The translations under genes and the position numbers were made by a program. From Sneathia sanguinegens (GTDB lineage: Bacteria; Fusobacteriota; Fusobacteriia; Fusobacteriales; Leptotrichiaceae), in contig NZ_LOQF01000012.1 in NCBI RefSeq assembly GCF_001517935.1, positions 1 to 38,760 on the forward strand: a stretch of 38,760 nt of DNA. The letters are read 5' to 3'. How positions within the stretch are numbered: the first letter of the stretch is position 1; each line of letters opens with the position of its first letter. Shown here one piece after another: positions 15,761 through 25,533 of this stretch. Under the pieces are notes generated by a model. The model worked only from the letters and a program-made list of their open reading frames with translations, made no database searches and had not been told where the DNA came from.

Positions 15761-15785
15761 ATTTTTTCACCTCAAGATAAAATAA

Positions 15786-17180
15786 TTATTTCCAATAATC
15801 TAATTTTGTATCATCTAAGCCTATATTCTTTGCAATAAAAATAGGATCTAAGCCTTTTTTTAGTTGTGATTTATAATCATCTAATGCACGAAAAGCAATA
15901 TTAGATAAGTATAGAATAGTAGGTATATTAATTAAGCACATGATTCCCATTAAGAAATCAGATAAGTTCCATGCAAAGTCCATTTTCATTCCACAACCTA
16001 AGAAAATGAAAATACTCGCAAGTATTCTATAAGCAATTTGAAAGTTTTTTGACGGGTCTTTTTTTAAGCAATATGCAATACAAGAGTCAACATAATATAA
16101 ATTTCCTAAAAGTGTAGTGAAAGAAAACAATGCAAGTGAAAAAGTAATAAATATATGCCCATAGAAACCAAAAATAGTAGCTAATGACATTTGTACATAT
16201 TTAGCACCGGCAATATTAGCTTGAGGTTCAATTCCAGATGAAAGACATATAAATGCAGTTGCAGAGCAAATAACTAAAGTGTCTATGAAAACTGAAATCA
16301 TTTGTACAAGACCTTGTTTAACAGGATGAGTAGTCATTGAACTAGCAGCAGCATTTGGACTTGAACCCATACCAGCTTCATTTGAATATAGTCCTCTTTT
16401 AATTCCTTCAACTAAGCAAGAACTTGAAATACCACCAAATATTGCTCTAAAGTTAAAAGCATCTAAAAAAATTCTTTTCATTACACTTGGAAAAAGAGTA
16501 TAATTTTTAAAAATAATTATTAGTGAAACTAAAATAAATATAAGCCCCATTAAAGGAACTAATATACTTGTTACTTTTATTATTCTCTTTCCTCCACCTA
16601 ATATACAAAATCCAGCTATTATAGATAGAAATAGACCTATTAACCAAGGTGTAGTTTTAGGATTGTAAAAAGTATAGACTCTAAATGAATCTTGTAAATT
16701 AAAGGAAGCTAACATGTTGAAACCAACAGCATAAGTTAAAATTAAACTAATAGCAAATATTAAACCTAGAGTTTTGCTTCCAATACCATTTTGTATGTAA
16801 TAAGATGGACCACCATATGAACCATTTTTACCCTTTTTCTTGTAAATTTGTGCTAAGGTAGATTCAATAAAGGCTGATGATGAACCAATAATAGCAATTA
16901 TCCACATCCAAAATATTGCTCCATAACCACCTATGCATATAGCATTTGAAACCCCAACGATATTACCAGTTCCAACTCTTGAAGCAGTTGAAACCATTAA
17001 TGCTTGAAATGATGAGACTTCGCCTTTTTTAGGAGTTTCAGTGATTACTGAAAAGGCATTTTTTAATAAACTTAATTGAATTAATCCTGTTTTAAATGTG
17101 AAATAAAGTCCACTAGCAATTAAAAGTATTATCAATATAGGATAATATAGAATTGCATTTATACTATTTAAAAAATTCAT
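15786..17180 (-). CDS. alsT: AGCS-family sodium:alanine/glycine symporter
   Basis: The 464-aa protein has about ten to eleven membrane helices and is of the usual length. It carries the AGCS landmarks VGTGNIVGVSNAICIGGYGA (near residues 70-90), GGPSYYI, YSNEAGMGSSP and the VFIDTLVICSATAF helix. It would import alanine or glycine with sodium across the cytoplasmic membrane. It is the first gene of the minus-strand operon, followed by threonine dehydratase and a DAACS symporter. A promoter precedes it within the end of the NUDIX gene, and a GGGGGA-type ribosome binding site lies just upstream of the start. Confidence 0.93.
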   Translation of the reverse strand: MNFLNSINAILYYPILIILLIASGLYFTFKTGLIQLSLLKNAFSVITETPKKGEVSSFQALMVSTASRVGTGNIVGVSNAICIGGYGAIFWMWIIAIIGSSSAFIESTLAQIYKKKGKNGSYGGPSYYIQNGIGSKTLGLIFAISLILTYAVGFNMLASFNLQDSFRVYTFYNPKTTPWLIGLFLSIIAGFCILGGGKRIIKVTSILVPLMGLIFILVSLIIIFKNYTLFPSVMKRIFLDAFNFRAIFGGISSSCLVEGIKRGLYSNEAGMGSSPNAAASSMTTHPVKQGLVQMISVFIDTLVICSATAFICLSSGIEPQANIAGAKYVQMSLATIFGFYGHIFITFSLALFSFTTLLGNLYYVDSCIAYCLKKDPSKNFQIAYRILASIFIFLGCGMKMDFAWNLSDFLMGIMCLINIPTILYLSNIAFRALDDYKSQLKKGLDPIFIAKNIGLDDTKLDYWK

Positions 17181-17207
17181 AATTTCCCCCTTTTTTTATT
17201 TGTGTAA

Positions 17208-17236
17208 ATTTTATCATAATTAAATAAATTAATCAA
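17208..17236 (-). promoter_or_regulatory. Promoter of the AGCS symporter operon
   Basis: On the minus strand TTGATT (17231-17236), a 17-nt spacer and an extended -10 TGATAAAAT (TAAAAT at 17208-17213) precede the symporter start by about 27 nt. The -35 overlaps the stop codon of the upstream NUDIX gene. Confidence 0.65.
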
Positions 17237-17666
17237 AAATTATACATTTATTAAAAGAGGAATTTTTTATTAGTTCAATAATTTTCTTTGGATATACAGT
17301 ATATTTATCTATAGTATTTAAATCTAACCAATAAAATTTATTTATTTTTTCTTCTTCTTTATTTTTAAAATTTTTATCAGGAAGCCCTTTTATATCAATT
17401 AAAAAATAAAAGCAAACTTCATGATTTCCATTGTAAAAAGCTTCATGCACATAAATACATTCATTTATAGTACAATTAAAACCAAGTTCTTCTTTTATTT
17501 CTCTTTTTAAAGCAACTTTTGCATTTTCATTTATGTGTATTCTACCTCCTGGTAAATAAAAATAAGTGCCTTTATCATTTATACATAATAATTTGTTATT
17601 TTTAATAATGATACCTCTTGTTCTTAAATTAAAATTAGTACCAGATATATTTGTTGAAATATCCAT
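17229..17666 (-). CDS. NUDIX hydrolase
   Basis: The 145-aa protein has a complete NUDIX box at residues 41-63: Gly41, five residues, Glu47, seven residues, REI, K, EE, LGF. The box binds the metal that hydrolyses nucleoside-diphosphate-linked compounds. Substrate cannot be told from the sequence; oxidised nucleotides, sugar nucleotides and dinucleotide polyphosphates are all possible. It has its own promoter, divergent from the arginine deiminase operon, and an AAGGCGGTG ribosome binding site. The downstream symporter promoter starts within its stop codon, so the two units may be partly separate. Confidence 0.9.
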   Translation of the reverse strand: MDISTNISGTNFNLRTRGIIIKNNKLLCINDKGTYFYLPGGRIHINENAKVALKREIKEELGFNCTINECIYVHEAFYNGNHEVCFYFLIDIKGLPDKNFKNKEEEKINKFYWLDLNTIDKYTVYPKKIIELIKNSSFNKCIIFD

Positions 17667-17688
17667 ATTTATGCACCGCCTTTAATAT

Positions 17689-17717
17689 ATTGTAACATAA
17701 AAATTGAAAAATAAAAA
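17689..17717 (-). promoter_or_regulatory. Divergent promoter of the NUDIX gene
   Basis: On the minus strand an extended -10 (TG-T-TACAAT, hexamer at 17689-17694) has a weak -35 (TTTTTA, 17712-17717). It physically overlaps the plus-strand arc promoter at 17704-17731, so the two transcripts may compete. Confidence 0.5.
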
Positions 17718-17731
17718 AAATGTGATAAAAT
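17704..17731 (+). promoter_or_regulatory. Promoter of the arginine deiminase operon
   Basis: TTGAAA (17704-17709), a 16-nt spacer and TAAAAT (17726-17731) preceded by TGTGA give a start near 17738 and a leader of about 110 nt before arcA. I could not identify a clear ArgR box. Confidence 0.6.
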
Positions 17732-17802
17732 GAAATTAGAAATATACAAAAAAATATTTGCTAATTTTCCATATTTGTAAAAAAAAGGAGGTTATAATTA
17801 TA

Positions 17803-17832
17803 ATGAACATAAGGAAAATATGTTTAGTATAA
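17803..17832 (+). CDS. Possible leader peptide upstream of arcA (9 aa)
   Basis: A perfect AGGAGG (17786-17791) stands 11 nt before an ATG that opens the nine-codon frame MNIRKICLV, closed by tandem stops TAA TAG. The second stop touches the arcA ribosome binding site (AGGAGG 17836-17841). Translation of this frame would end exactly where arcA initiation begins, suggesting coupling or attenuation. It has one AGG arginine codon. It could also be a chance frame. Confidence 0.35.
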   Translation: MNIRKICLV

Positions 17833-17849
17833 TAGAGGAGGCCAAATTT

Positions 17850-19067
17850 ATGGTTATAAATGTAAGAAGTGAAATTAACAGATTAAAAAAAGTATTACTT
17901 CACAGACCTGGAAATGAATTATTGAATTTAACACCAGATTCTCTACAAAGATTACTATTCGATGATGTTCCATTTTTAAAAGTTGCACAAAAAGAGCATG
18001 ATGCTTTTGCACAAATTTTAAGAAATAATGGAGTAGAAGTTGTTTATTTAGAAGACTTAGTTGCAGAAACTCTTGATAGTTCTGAAGAATTAAAAGTAAA
18101 GTTTTTAACACAATTTATTGAAGAAGGTGGAGTTAAACATGAAGTTTATAAAAAAGCTTTACTAGATTTTTTCTTGAAATATAAGGATACAAAAGAAATG
18201 GTATTAAAAACTATGGAAGGTGTTAACATGTCAGAACTAAATATGCCAAGACATGATTTGGTTAGCTATTTAGAAGATCCGACAGAATTAATATTAGATC
18301 CTATGCCAAACCTATATTTCACAAGAGATCCTTTTGCTTCAGTACAAAATGGTGTTATATTAAATAGAATGTATTCAGTTACTAGAAATAGGGAAACTAT
18401 TTATGCTTACTATATTTTCCATTATCATCCAGAATATAAAGGAAAAGTTACAATGTTTTATGATAGAACTAATCCATTTCATATAGAAGGTGGAGATGTT
18501 TTAAATATTAATAATGAAACACTTGCTATAGGTATTTCACAAAGAACAGAAGCTGCAGCGATAGATTTGGCAGCTAAGAAGTTACTATTTGATAAAGAAA
18601 ATTCAAATATTAAAACAATATTAGCATTTAGAATAGCTGAATCAAGAGCATTTATGCACTTAGATACAGTATTTACACAAATAGATTATGATAAATTTAG
18701 TGTTCACCCAGCAATTTTAGGACCTTTAGAAGTTTATGAAATTACTAGAAATGGGGATGACATAAAGGTAATTAAAAAAGAAGGTAAATTAGAAGATATT
18801 TTGTCTAACTGCCTAGGTAAGAAAGTAACATTAATACCTTGTGGTGGCGGAAATAGAATAGCTGCAGAAAGAGAACAATGGAATGATGGATCTAATACAT
18901 TATGTATAGCTCCAGGTACTGTTGTAGTTTATGATAGAAATGAAGTTACAAATGCCTTATTAAGAGAACATGGTATTAATGTAATAGAAATGCCAAGTGC
19001 TGAATTATCAAGAGGTCGTGGAGGACCTAGATGTATGAGTATGCCATTAATAAGAGAAAATGATTAG
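17850..19067 (+). CDS. arcA: Arginine deiminase
   Basis: The 405-aa protein starts at ATG 17850, chosen because AGGAGG lies 8 nt upstream and the length then matches the family; the in-frame ATG at 17820 has only a weak site. It hydrolyses arginine to citrulline and ammonia in the cytoplasm. [12 protein letters not shown] and FMHLDTVF carry the active-site Asp, Glu and His, and [10 protein letters not shown] near the end carries the nucleophile Cys (residue 395). It is the first gene of arcA-arcB-arcC-antiporter, which together yield ATP, ammonia and ornithine from arginine. Confidence 0.97.
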   Translation: MVINVRSEINRLKKVLLHRPGNELLNLTPDSLQRLLFDDVPFLKVAQKEHDAFAQILRNNGVEVVYLEDLVAETLDSSEELKVKFLTQFIEEGGVKHEVYKKALLDFFLKYKDTKEMVLKTMEGVNMSELNMPRHDLVSYLEDPTELILDPMPNLYFTRDPFASVQNGVILNRMYSVTRNRETIYAYYIFHYHPEYKGKVTMFYDRTNPFHIEGGDVLNINNETLAIGISQRTEAAAIDLAAKKLLFDKENSNIKTILAFRIAESRAFMHLDTVFTQIDYDKFSVHPAILGPLEVYEITRNGDDIKVIKKEGKLEDILSNCLGKKVTLIPCGGGNRIAAEREQWNDGSNTLCIAPGTVVVYDRNEVTNALLREHGINVIEMPSAELSRGRGGPRCMSMPLIREND

Positions 19068-19084
19068 AGAAAGGAAAAAAGAAA

Positions 19085-20077
19085 ATGCCAAAGAATTTAC
19101 AAGGAAGAAGTTTTTTAAAATTATTAGATTTTACAAGTCAAGATATAAGATATTTGTTAGATTTATCAAAAAAATTTAAGGAATTAAAATTAACTAGAAC
19201 ACCACATAAGTATCTTGAAGGTAAAAATATTGCATTATTATTTGAAAAAACATCAACAAGAACTAGATGTGCATTTGAAGTTGCAGGGTATGATTTAGGT
19301 ATGGGAGTTACATATCTAGAACCAGGTTCATCACAAATGGGTAAAAAAGAAAGTATTGCAGATACAGCTAGAGTACTAGGTAGAATGTATGATGGAATAG
19401 AATATAGAGGTTTTTCACAAGATTTAGTACAAGAATTATCAGATAAAGCTGGTGTTCCTGTTTGGAATGGTTTAACAGATATGTTCCATCCAACACAAAT
19501 GCTTGCTGACTTATTAACAATTGAAGAAAACTTTGGGCATTTAAAGGGTATAAATTTTACATTTATGGGTGATGCAAGAAATAATGTGGCTAATTCATTA
19601 TTAATAGCTTGTGCAAAAATGGGACTTAATTTTACAGCTTGTGGACCTAAGGAATTAGTTCCAAAAGAATCATTAATTGAAAAAGCAAAAGAAATTGCAA
19701 AAGAAACTGGAGCAAAGATAAAATTTACTGAAAATGTTGAAGAAGGTTGTAAAAATGCAGATGTAATTTATACAGATATTTGGGTATCAATGGGAGAACC
19801 AGATTCTGTTTGGGAACAAAGAATAAAATTATTAAGTCCTTATCAAGTAAATAAAAAAGCTATGGAATATGCAAATTCTGAAGCAATTTTCTTACATTGT
19901 TTACCATCATTCCATGATAGAAATACAACAATAGGTGAACAAATATTTGAAAAATATGGTTTACCTGAAATGGAAGTTGCAAATGAAATCTTTGAAGGCC
20001 CTCAATCAAAGGTTTTTGATGAAGCTGAAAATAGAATGCATACAATAAAAGCAGTTATGTATGCAACATTAAAATAA
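19085..20077 (+). CDS. arcB: Catabolic ornithine carbamoyltransferase
   Basis: The 330-aa protein has STRTR (57-61) for carbamoyl phosphate, [12 protein letters not shown] and HCLPSFHD near the C-terminus, the last being the ornithine/citrulline Cys motif. In this operon it runs in the phosphorolysis direction, splitting citrulline into ornithine and carbamoyl phosphate. The start is 17 nt after arcA with an AGAAAGG site. The stop overlaps the arcC start by one base (TAATG). Confidence 0.97.
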   Translation: MPKNLQGRSFLKLLDFTSQDIRYLLDLSKKFKELKLTRTPHKYLEGKNIALLFEKTSTRTRCAFEVAGYDLGMGVTYLEPGSSQMGKKESIADTARVLGRMYDGIEYRGFSQDLVQELSDKAGVPVWNGLTDMFHPTQMLADLLTIEENFGHLKGINFTFMGDARNNVANSLLIACAKMGLNFTACGPKELVPKESLIEKAKEIAKETGAKIKFTENVEEGCKNADVIYTDIWVSMGEPDSVWEQRIKLLSPYQVNKKAMEYANSEAIFLHCLPSFHDRNTTIGEQIFEKYGLPEMEVANEIFEGPQSKVFDEAENRMHTIKAVMYATLK

Positions 20078-21012
20078 TGAAAAAAAGAATTGTAATAGCT
20101 TTAGGAGGAAATGCTCTAGGTAAGACACCTGAACAACAATTAGAATTAGTTCGTGGAACTGCTAGAGTGATAGTTGAAATGGCCAAAGAGGGATATGATA
20201 TAATAGTTGGTCATGGAAATGGACCTCAAGTTGGAATGATAAATCTTGCAATGGATTATGCAGCAAATGGAAGTGCTGGGACACCATATATGCCTTTTGC
20301 TGAATGTGGAGCTATGAGTCAAGGTTACATAGGATATCATTTACAACAAGCTATAAGGGAAGAATTAAAAAGACAACAACTAGAAAAAGATGTTATTTCA
20401 GTTGTTACACAAGTATTAGTTGATCCAAAAGATAAAGCTTTTGAAAATCCAACAAAACCAGTTGGAATGTTTTATACAAAGGAACAAGCAGATAAAATTT
20501 CAAAAGAAAAAAATTTCGTATTTGTTGAAGATGCAGGTAGAGGTTATAGAAGGGTTGTGCCATCTCCATTACCACTTGAAATTATTGAATTAAATAGCAT
20601 AGAAAAATTAGTTAATGCTAATACTATAGTTATAGCAGTTGGTGGCGGAGGAATACCGGTAATAAATACAATTAATGGTTTAAAGGGAGTAGATGCAGTA
20701 ATAGATAAAGATAGATCTAGTGCAAAATTAGCCTTAGATTTAAAAGCAGATATGTTAGTTATATTAACAGCGGTTGACAATGTTTATATAAATTATAATA
20801 AGGTTAATCAAGAAAAATTATCTACATTGACTTTAGATGAAGCAAATCGCTATATAAAAGAAGGTCAGTTCGCTAAAGGAAGTATGTTACCTAAAGTTGA
20901 AGCTTGTATTGATTTTGTTAAACACTCAAATAATGCTACAGCATTGATTACATCTCTAGAAAAAGCAGCTCAAGCTTTAAAAGGTGAAGTTGGAACAATT
21001 ATAAAAAAATAA
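20077..21012 (+). CDS. arcC: Carbamate kinase
   Basis: The 311-aa amino-acid kinase transfers phosphate from carbamoyl phosphate to ADP, the ATP-yielding last step of the arginine deiminase pathway. ALGGNALG at the N-terminus, GHGNGPQVG and AVGGGGIPV are the nucleotide and substrate loops, with KDRSSAKLA in the C-terminal half. Length is normal for the family. It is translationally coupled to arcB. Confidence 0.97.
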   Translation: MKKRIVIALGGNALGKTPEQQLELVRGTARVIVEMAKEGYDIIVGHGNGPQVGMINLAMDYAANGSAGTPYMPFAECGAMSQGYIGYHLQQAIREELKRQQLEKDVISVVTQVLVDPKDKAFENPTKPVGMFYTKEQADKISKEKNFVFVEDAGRGYRRVVPSPLPLEIIELNSIEKLVNANTIVIAVGGGGIPVINTINGLKGVDAVIDKDRSSAKLALDLKADMLVILTAVDNVYINYNKVNQEKLSTLTLDEANRYIKEGQFAKGSMLPKVEACIDFVKHSNNATALITSLEKAAQALKGEVGTIIKK

Positions 21013-21037
21013 GTTTATATAGAAAGAAGGTAAGATT

Positions 21038-22492
21038 ATGGCAAAGAAGGAAAGAAAATCACTTTCTGCATATTCAATAATCTTGATTTTGCTTATTGTA
21101 TTAGCTATTTTAACATGGCTATTACCACATTTACCTAGTACAATAACTGGGGAAATGATAGAAAAAGATTCTTCATTAGTTACTGGTGTAAATCGTGCAA
21201 CAATTTCAGATATCTTCATGGCACCATTTAATGGTTTTAAAGATGCAATAGATGTTTGTGTCTTTGTCTTATTTCTTGGTGGATTTTTAGGAATAGTTAC
21301 CAAAACAAAAGCTTTGGATGCTGGTATAGCTGCCTTAGTCAGAAAATTAAAAGGTAATGAAATTATACTAATACCAATATTAATGACTTTATTTTCAATA
21401 GGTGGATCAACTTATGGAATGGCAGAAGAAACAATAGCATTTTACACATTAATTTGTTCTACAATGGTTGCTGCAGGATTTGATACTATGGTTGGAGCAG
21501 CTGTAATATTGCTTGGAGCAGGTGTTGGTTGTCTAGGATCAACTATTAATCCATTTGCAACAGGTATCGCAATGGCAACAGTTGTTGATGGAGGATTGAA
21601 AGTTGAAAATGCATATATATTAATACTAGGTGTTATTTTATGGATAACTTCATTGATTGCAGCTATTATATATGTTATGAGATATGCAGAAAAAGTAAAA
21701 AGAGATAAGGGTTCAATATTTTTATCATTAAGAGAACAAAAAGAAATGAATGAACATTTTGGACATGTAGATTTTAATGAAGTAGACTTTACAAGTAAAC
21801 AAAAAGTAACTTTAATAGTTTTTGCAATAACATTTATAGTTATGATTATTTCATTAATAGCATGGGGAAAATATGATATTCATGTATTTGAAGGTTGGTC
21901 ATCATTTTTAACAGGTGTTCCTTTAGGTGAATGGTACTTTGGTGAATTATCAATGTGGTTTACATTTATGGGATTAATAATAGCAATTATTAATAAATAT
22001 AGTGAAAAAGAAACTATTGATGCCTTCTTAGCAGGATCAGCAGATATTTTATCAGTAGTATTGATTATTGCATTATCACGTGGAGTATCAGTATTAATGA
22101 AAAATACATATCTTGATAAATATATATTGAATATGGCATCAATGAAATTAGCAGGTTTACCAGCAATAGTATTTGCACCAGCTTCATATATATTATATAT
22201 GATTTTATCATTCTTAATACCATCAACATCAGGACTTGCAACTGTTTCATTACCAATAATGGCACCATTAACTCAAAGTATTGGATTTAGACCTGAAGTA
22301 ATGATTATGATATTCTCAGGAGCCTGTGGTTTAATTAACTTAATAACTCCAACATCAGGAGTAGTTATGGGAGGTTTATCAACAGCAAAAGTAGAATTTG
22401 GAACTTATGTAAAATGGGTTATGAAATTATTAGGAATAATATTTATATTAAATGTTGTTATTTTAACAATAGCTATGTATGTAATTAAATAA
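21038..22492 (+). CDS. arcD: YfcC-family antiporter, probably arginine/ornithine exchange
   Basis: The 484-aa membrane protein has about eleven to twelve helices. Motifs such as GGSTYGMAEETIAFY, GAGVGCLGSTINPFATGIA and IPSTSGLATVSLPIMAPL are those of the YfcC/C4-dicarboxylate-like carrier superfamily, whose members serve as ArcD in several streptococcal arc operons. Its position after arcC and before a strong terminator supports exchange of external arginine for internal ornithine. It is not homologous to the classical ArcD of the basic amino acid/polyamine antiporter type. Substrate is inferred from context. Confidence 0.88.
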   Translation: MAKKERKSLSAYSIILILLIVLAILTWLLPHLPSTITGEMIEKDSSLVTGVNRATISDIFMAPFNGFKDAIDVCVFVLFLGGFLGIVTKTKALDAGIAALVRKLKGNEIILIPILMTLFSIGGSTYGMAEETIAFYTLICSTMVAAGFDTMVGAAVILLGAGVGCLGSTINPFATGIAMATVVDGGLKVENAYILILGVILWITSLIAAIIYVMRYAEKVKRDKGSIFLSLREQKEMNEHFGHVDFNEVDFTSKQKVTLIVFAITFIVMIISLIAWGKYDIHVFEGWSSFLTGVPLGEWYFGELSMWFTFMGLIIAIINKYSEKETIDAFLAGSADILSVVLIIALSRGVSVLMKNTYLDKYILNMASMKLAGLPAIVFAPASYILYMILSFLIPSTSGLATVSLPIMAPLTQSIGFRPEVMIMIFSGACGLINLITPTSGVVMGGLSTAKVEFGTYVKWVMKLLGIIFILNVVILTIAMYVIK

Positions 22493-22502
22493 TATATACT
22501 TT

Positions 22503-22531
22503 AAAGGGAAAGTAGAAACTTTCCCTTTTTT
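22503..22531 (+). terminator. Strong terminator of the arc operon
   Basis: A perfect 11-bp stem AAAGGGAAAGT/ACTTTCCCTTT (22503-22513 with 22518-22528) has the 4-nt loop AGAA, and the 3' arm runs into a T6 tract. Confidence 0.92.
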
Positions 22532-22541
22532 ATTTTATTAA

Positions 22542-22570
22542 TTGAAGTTGTTTAGTACTTGTAGTATAAT
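22542..22570 (+). promoter_or_regulatory. Promoter of the autotransporter gene
   Basis: TTGAAG (22542-22547), a 17-nt spacer and consensus TATAAT (22565-22570) lie 32 nt before the start codon, which has AAGGAG (22591-22596) upstream. Confidence 0.8.
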
Positions 22571-22602
22571 TAAATAAGAAAAGTGAGAGTAAGGAGAAAC
22601 CT

Positions 22603-25482
22603 ATGAAAAAGAAAAATATTATGCTTTTTTTATTAAGTATATTATTAGTTGGATGTAGTAATGTTAATAGAAAAAAAGACAATATAACTATAAATAATAT
22701 TGATTCAAAAGAATCAAAAAAAGATAATGAAGTACATATATTTGAATGGATTAATAACGATACTAATACATTAGAAAATATAAATAAATTAAGTGAAGTG
22801 GTGAATAAAGGAGATTATTCAAATGTTGATAATGTGCCTGATTCACATGCAAAGAATGTTACTTTTGTATATCTAGAAAATAATGGAATAAATGGAAAAG
22901 AGTATAAATTAAGTAAAAAAGTAAAAAAAGATGTAAAAGATCATGTGAAATTACACCCATTTACTTATTCATATAGCGAAGTTGATAAATTAAGTAAAAC
23001 AAAGGGAATAATAAATTTGAGTTTTGGAAATGTAGATTTTCCAAAATCTTTATTTGATATACATGAGGATACATTGTATATAAATAGTATAACGGATAGT
23101 AATTTTGATAAATTAGAAAATCGTACTGAATGGTCTAGATTATTGGATCCTTATATTTATCATAATGAAAAATATAATACACAATTAAAAATAAAAGCAC
23201 TGGGTAATGAAGGTGAAACATATTGGTCAGGTCCAAGTTCAACTATTTTATATTCTAGAATGAGTCCTGAAATACAAAAAATGGCAAGAAATGATATTAT
23301 ATTAGCTGCTAATATAGTAACACCTGAAGTTGATAGTCCAAGATATAAAGAATGTAAAATTTACAAAGTAAATGGAGTAGATTATTATTTGCCAGATTTA
23401 AACAACTCAAAAGCCTTATTACTTAGATCTTTCACATTAGCTACACCTGGATTTAGAAGTGTTAGTTTGGGGTCAAGCTATAGTGCACCTATTATTGCAA
23501 GAACAGCACAAATGATATTAAAAAAGTATCCATATTTAACATATAATCAAGTTAAACAAATCCTATTAACAACAGCTAAAAGTAATAAAGATTATTTAAA
23601 TGATTATATAGGCTGGGGAATTTTAGATGCAGAAAAAGCGTTAAAAGGACCTGGAGCATTAAATGGTGGTTTAATTGAAGAGGAAAAATATTGGAAAGGA
23701 AACTATGATAAGGTTGTAGATAAAAAAGATAAAAACTTATTTTATATGTATGTAGATATACCCGAAAATGAAGAAAGTATATGGTCAAATGATATAGAAG
23801 GTGGATTAAAAGGAGATGGAACTACAAAAGAATATGATACAAAAGATGTAGTAGTAGATAATACTAATAATATAAAACATAAATTTAGAATACCTAAGGT
23901 ATTAGAATCAGAAAGAAATTATTATGAAAATGTAGCAAAAGGGGGATTAAGAAAGGCTGGTAAAGGAACTCTATATTTAACAGGTAAGCAATTATATAAT
24001 AGCAATACTCAAATATTAGATGGTAAATTAGTGTTACAAAATGATAGTAATTCAAAATATGAAATATTTAATAAGAGTTCGTTTGAAATATCTGGTGCAA
24101 ATGTAAATATAAATAATGATGTATACAATGACGAATCGGAATTTAATGTTAAAACTAAATTAAAATTAAATAATTATCAAGCAAGCAAAGATTCAAGGAC
24201 TATTATAGAAGCTGATGTTGTTGCAAATAATAACTTTTATATAGATGAAGGTGGAGAAATAGATTTTGTAGTGAAAAAATCTAAAAATAAGCCAAGAATT
24301 AATGCAAAAAATGAAAATATAAAAAAAATTAAACTAGGAAATGTATTCGCAAAAATAGTAGAAGTTAAACCAACTATTGATAAAAATAAAGAATATACTA
24401 TAAAAGAAGATATTCCAGGAAATGATAATAAAAAATTATCTAGTTTAAGCAAAAAAGAGAAAGAGGATCTAGCATATTATGATCCTGAAATTAATGATTT
24501 TTTCGAAGAATATAGATCTGAGAGAGAAGAAAAAAATTCATTTATAAATGTTGTAGCAAGTAGTAGAAGTGAAGCAATAAAAGATATATTTACAAAAGAT
24601 TATTCAAGTTTTATGGCAGAAAATATAGATATATTAAATGATATATCAGATAATAATAAATTATCATATGAATTAAATGATGGTAGATCTATATTTTTAA
24701 ATCAAGTAAATACATTTGGAGTATTTAGAACAAATAATTATGATAGATTCAGTAGATTAATAAGTGGACTAAGTATAGGTTCAAAAATAAATTTAGGAAA
24801 AGATATAAATATTGGTTTAGATGTTCATGGATATGAAGGAAATTATTTATTTAATCATAAAAATAAGATAATTAATACTACATATGGAACTAATTTCAGA
24901 GTAGGTGGAAAAGTATATAAAGGTTTGGGCTTAGAATTAGGTTTAGGATACAATTTTGGTATAAATAAAATGTTAAGATATATGAATAAAGATAGAGTAT
25001 TAATAAGTTCTAATTTCAAAACATCAAATATAAGATTAGATGGTGAAGTAAAATATGATGTTGATATATTGAATAATTTATCAATAACACCACATTTTGG
25101 ATTAAAATATGATTATATAAAATTACATGATACAAAAGAAAAAATTAGCAGTGATGATGTAAAAGATCTAGCATTAGATTTTAAAAATAATAATATACAC
25201 ATGATAAAACCTTATTTAGGCTTAAATGTAAAATATAAAATGAAAAATTTTGAATTAATAAATAATTTTAATTATGAATATAATCCGTTAAATGAGATGA
25301 AATTAAAAGCAAATATAATAAATAAATCTATAAATTTAAAGGGTTACAGTACTAAGATGCATAAGTTTTCTTACACAATTAGTGGAAAATATATAAATAA
25401 TGGATACAATATAAATGGTAGTTTGAAAATAGGAAGTGATAGAAAATTAACAACAAATGTAGGAGTAGGTTTTGAGTTTTAA
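22603..25482 (+). CDS. Lipoprotein autotransporter with degenerate subtilisin-like passenger
   Basis: This 959-aa protein has a signal peptide ending in a lipobox (LVGC, Cys18). A passenger resembling S8 serine peptidases follows. INLSFG (137-142), the oxyanion-type Asn in LGNEG (Asn202) and the Ser motif GSSYSAP (Ser292) are present, with GWGILDAEKAL after it. The catalytic Asp region reads VYLENNGIN (89-97), with no Asp, and there is no HGTxVAG. Only about 45 residues separate the Asp-type strand from INLSFG, about half the distance in subtilisin. A passenger-associated repeat (GGLRKAGKGTLYLTGKQLY, from 447) precedes a beta-rich stem, and residues from about 690 form the outer-membrane barrel ending GVGFEF. 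It is NalP-like in layout but probably not proteolytic. It has its own promoter and terminator. Confidence 0.9.
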   Translation: MKKKNIMLFLLSILLVGCSNVNRKKDNITINNIDSKESKKDNEVHIFEWINNDTNTLENINKLSEVVNKGDYSNVDNVPDSHAKNVTFVYLENNGINGKEYKLSKKVKKDVKDHVKLHPFTYSYSEVDKLSKTKGIINLSFGNVDFPKSLFDIHEDTLYINSITDSNFDKLENRTEWSRLLDPYIYHNEKYNTQLKIKALGNEGETYWSGPSSTILYSRMSPEIQKMARNDIILAANIVTPEVDSPRYKECKIYKVNGVDYYLPDLNNSKALLLRSFTLATPGFRSVSLGSSYSAPIIARTAQMILKKYPYLTYNQVKQILLTTAKSNKDYLNDYIGWGILDAEKALKGPGALNGGLIEEEKYWKGNYDKVVDKKDKNLFYMYVDIPENEESIWSNDIEGGLKGDGTTKEYDTKDVVVDNTNNIKHKFRIPKVLESERNYYENVAKGGLRKAGKGTLYLTGKQLYNSNTQILDGKLVLQNDSNSKYEIFNKSSFEISGANVNINNDVYNDESEFNVKTKLKLNNYQASKDSRTIIEADVVANNNFYIDEGGEIDFVVKKSKNKPRINAKNENIKKIKLGNVFAKIVEVKPTIDKNKEYTIKEDIPGNDNKKLSSLSKKEKEDLAYYDPEINDFFEEYRSEREEKNSFINVVASSRSEAIKDIFTKDYSSFMAENIDILNDISDNNKLSYELNDGRSIFLNQVNTFGVFRTNNYDRFSRLISGLSIGSKINLGKDINIGLDVHGYEGNYLFNHKNKIINTTYGTNFRVGGKVYKGLGLELGLGYNFGINKMLRYMNKDRVLISSNFKTSNIRLDGEVKYDVDILNNLSITPHFGLKYDYIKLHDTKEKISSDDVKDLALDFKNNNIHMIKPYLGLNVKYKMKNFELINNFNYEYNPLNEMKLKANIINKSINLKGYSTKMHKFSYTISGKYINNGYNINGSLKIGSDRKLTTNVGVGFEF

Positions 25483-25492
25483 ATGATCTATA

Positions 25493-25533
25493 TAATGCAC
25501 CAAATCTAATATAAGATATGGTGCATTACTTTT
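25493..25533 (+). terminator. Terminator shared with the convergent folC end
   Basis: TAATGCACCA (25493-25502) pairs with TGGTGCATTA (25519-25528) around a 16-nt loop, followed by CTTTTT. The TAG of minus-strand folC (25506-25508) lies in the loop. The minus-strand side lacks a clear T tract, so termination there is less certain. Confidence 0.75.

Noticed and set aside
17820-17849. Earlier in-frame start of arcA
   Set aside because: ATG 17820 has only a weak AAGGA site, while ATG 17850 has AGGAGG at 8 nt and gives the normal arginine deiminase length.
17732-17849. Riboswitch or ArgR operator in the arcA leader
   Set aside because: Some stretches resemble ARG-box halves, but no full palindrome or structured aptamer is convincing in such AT-rich DNA.
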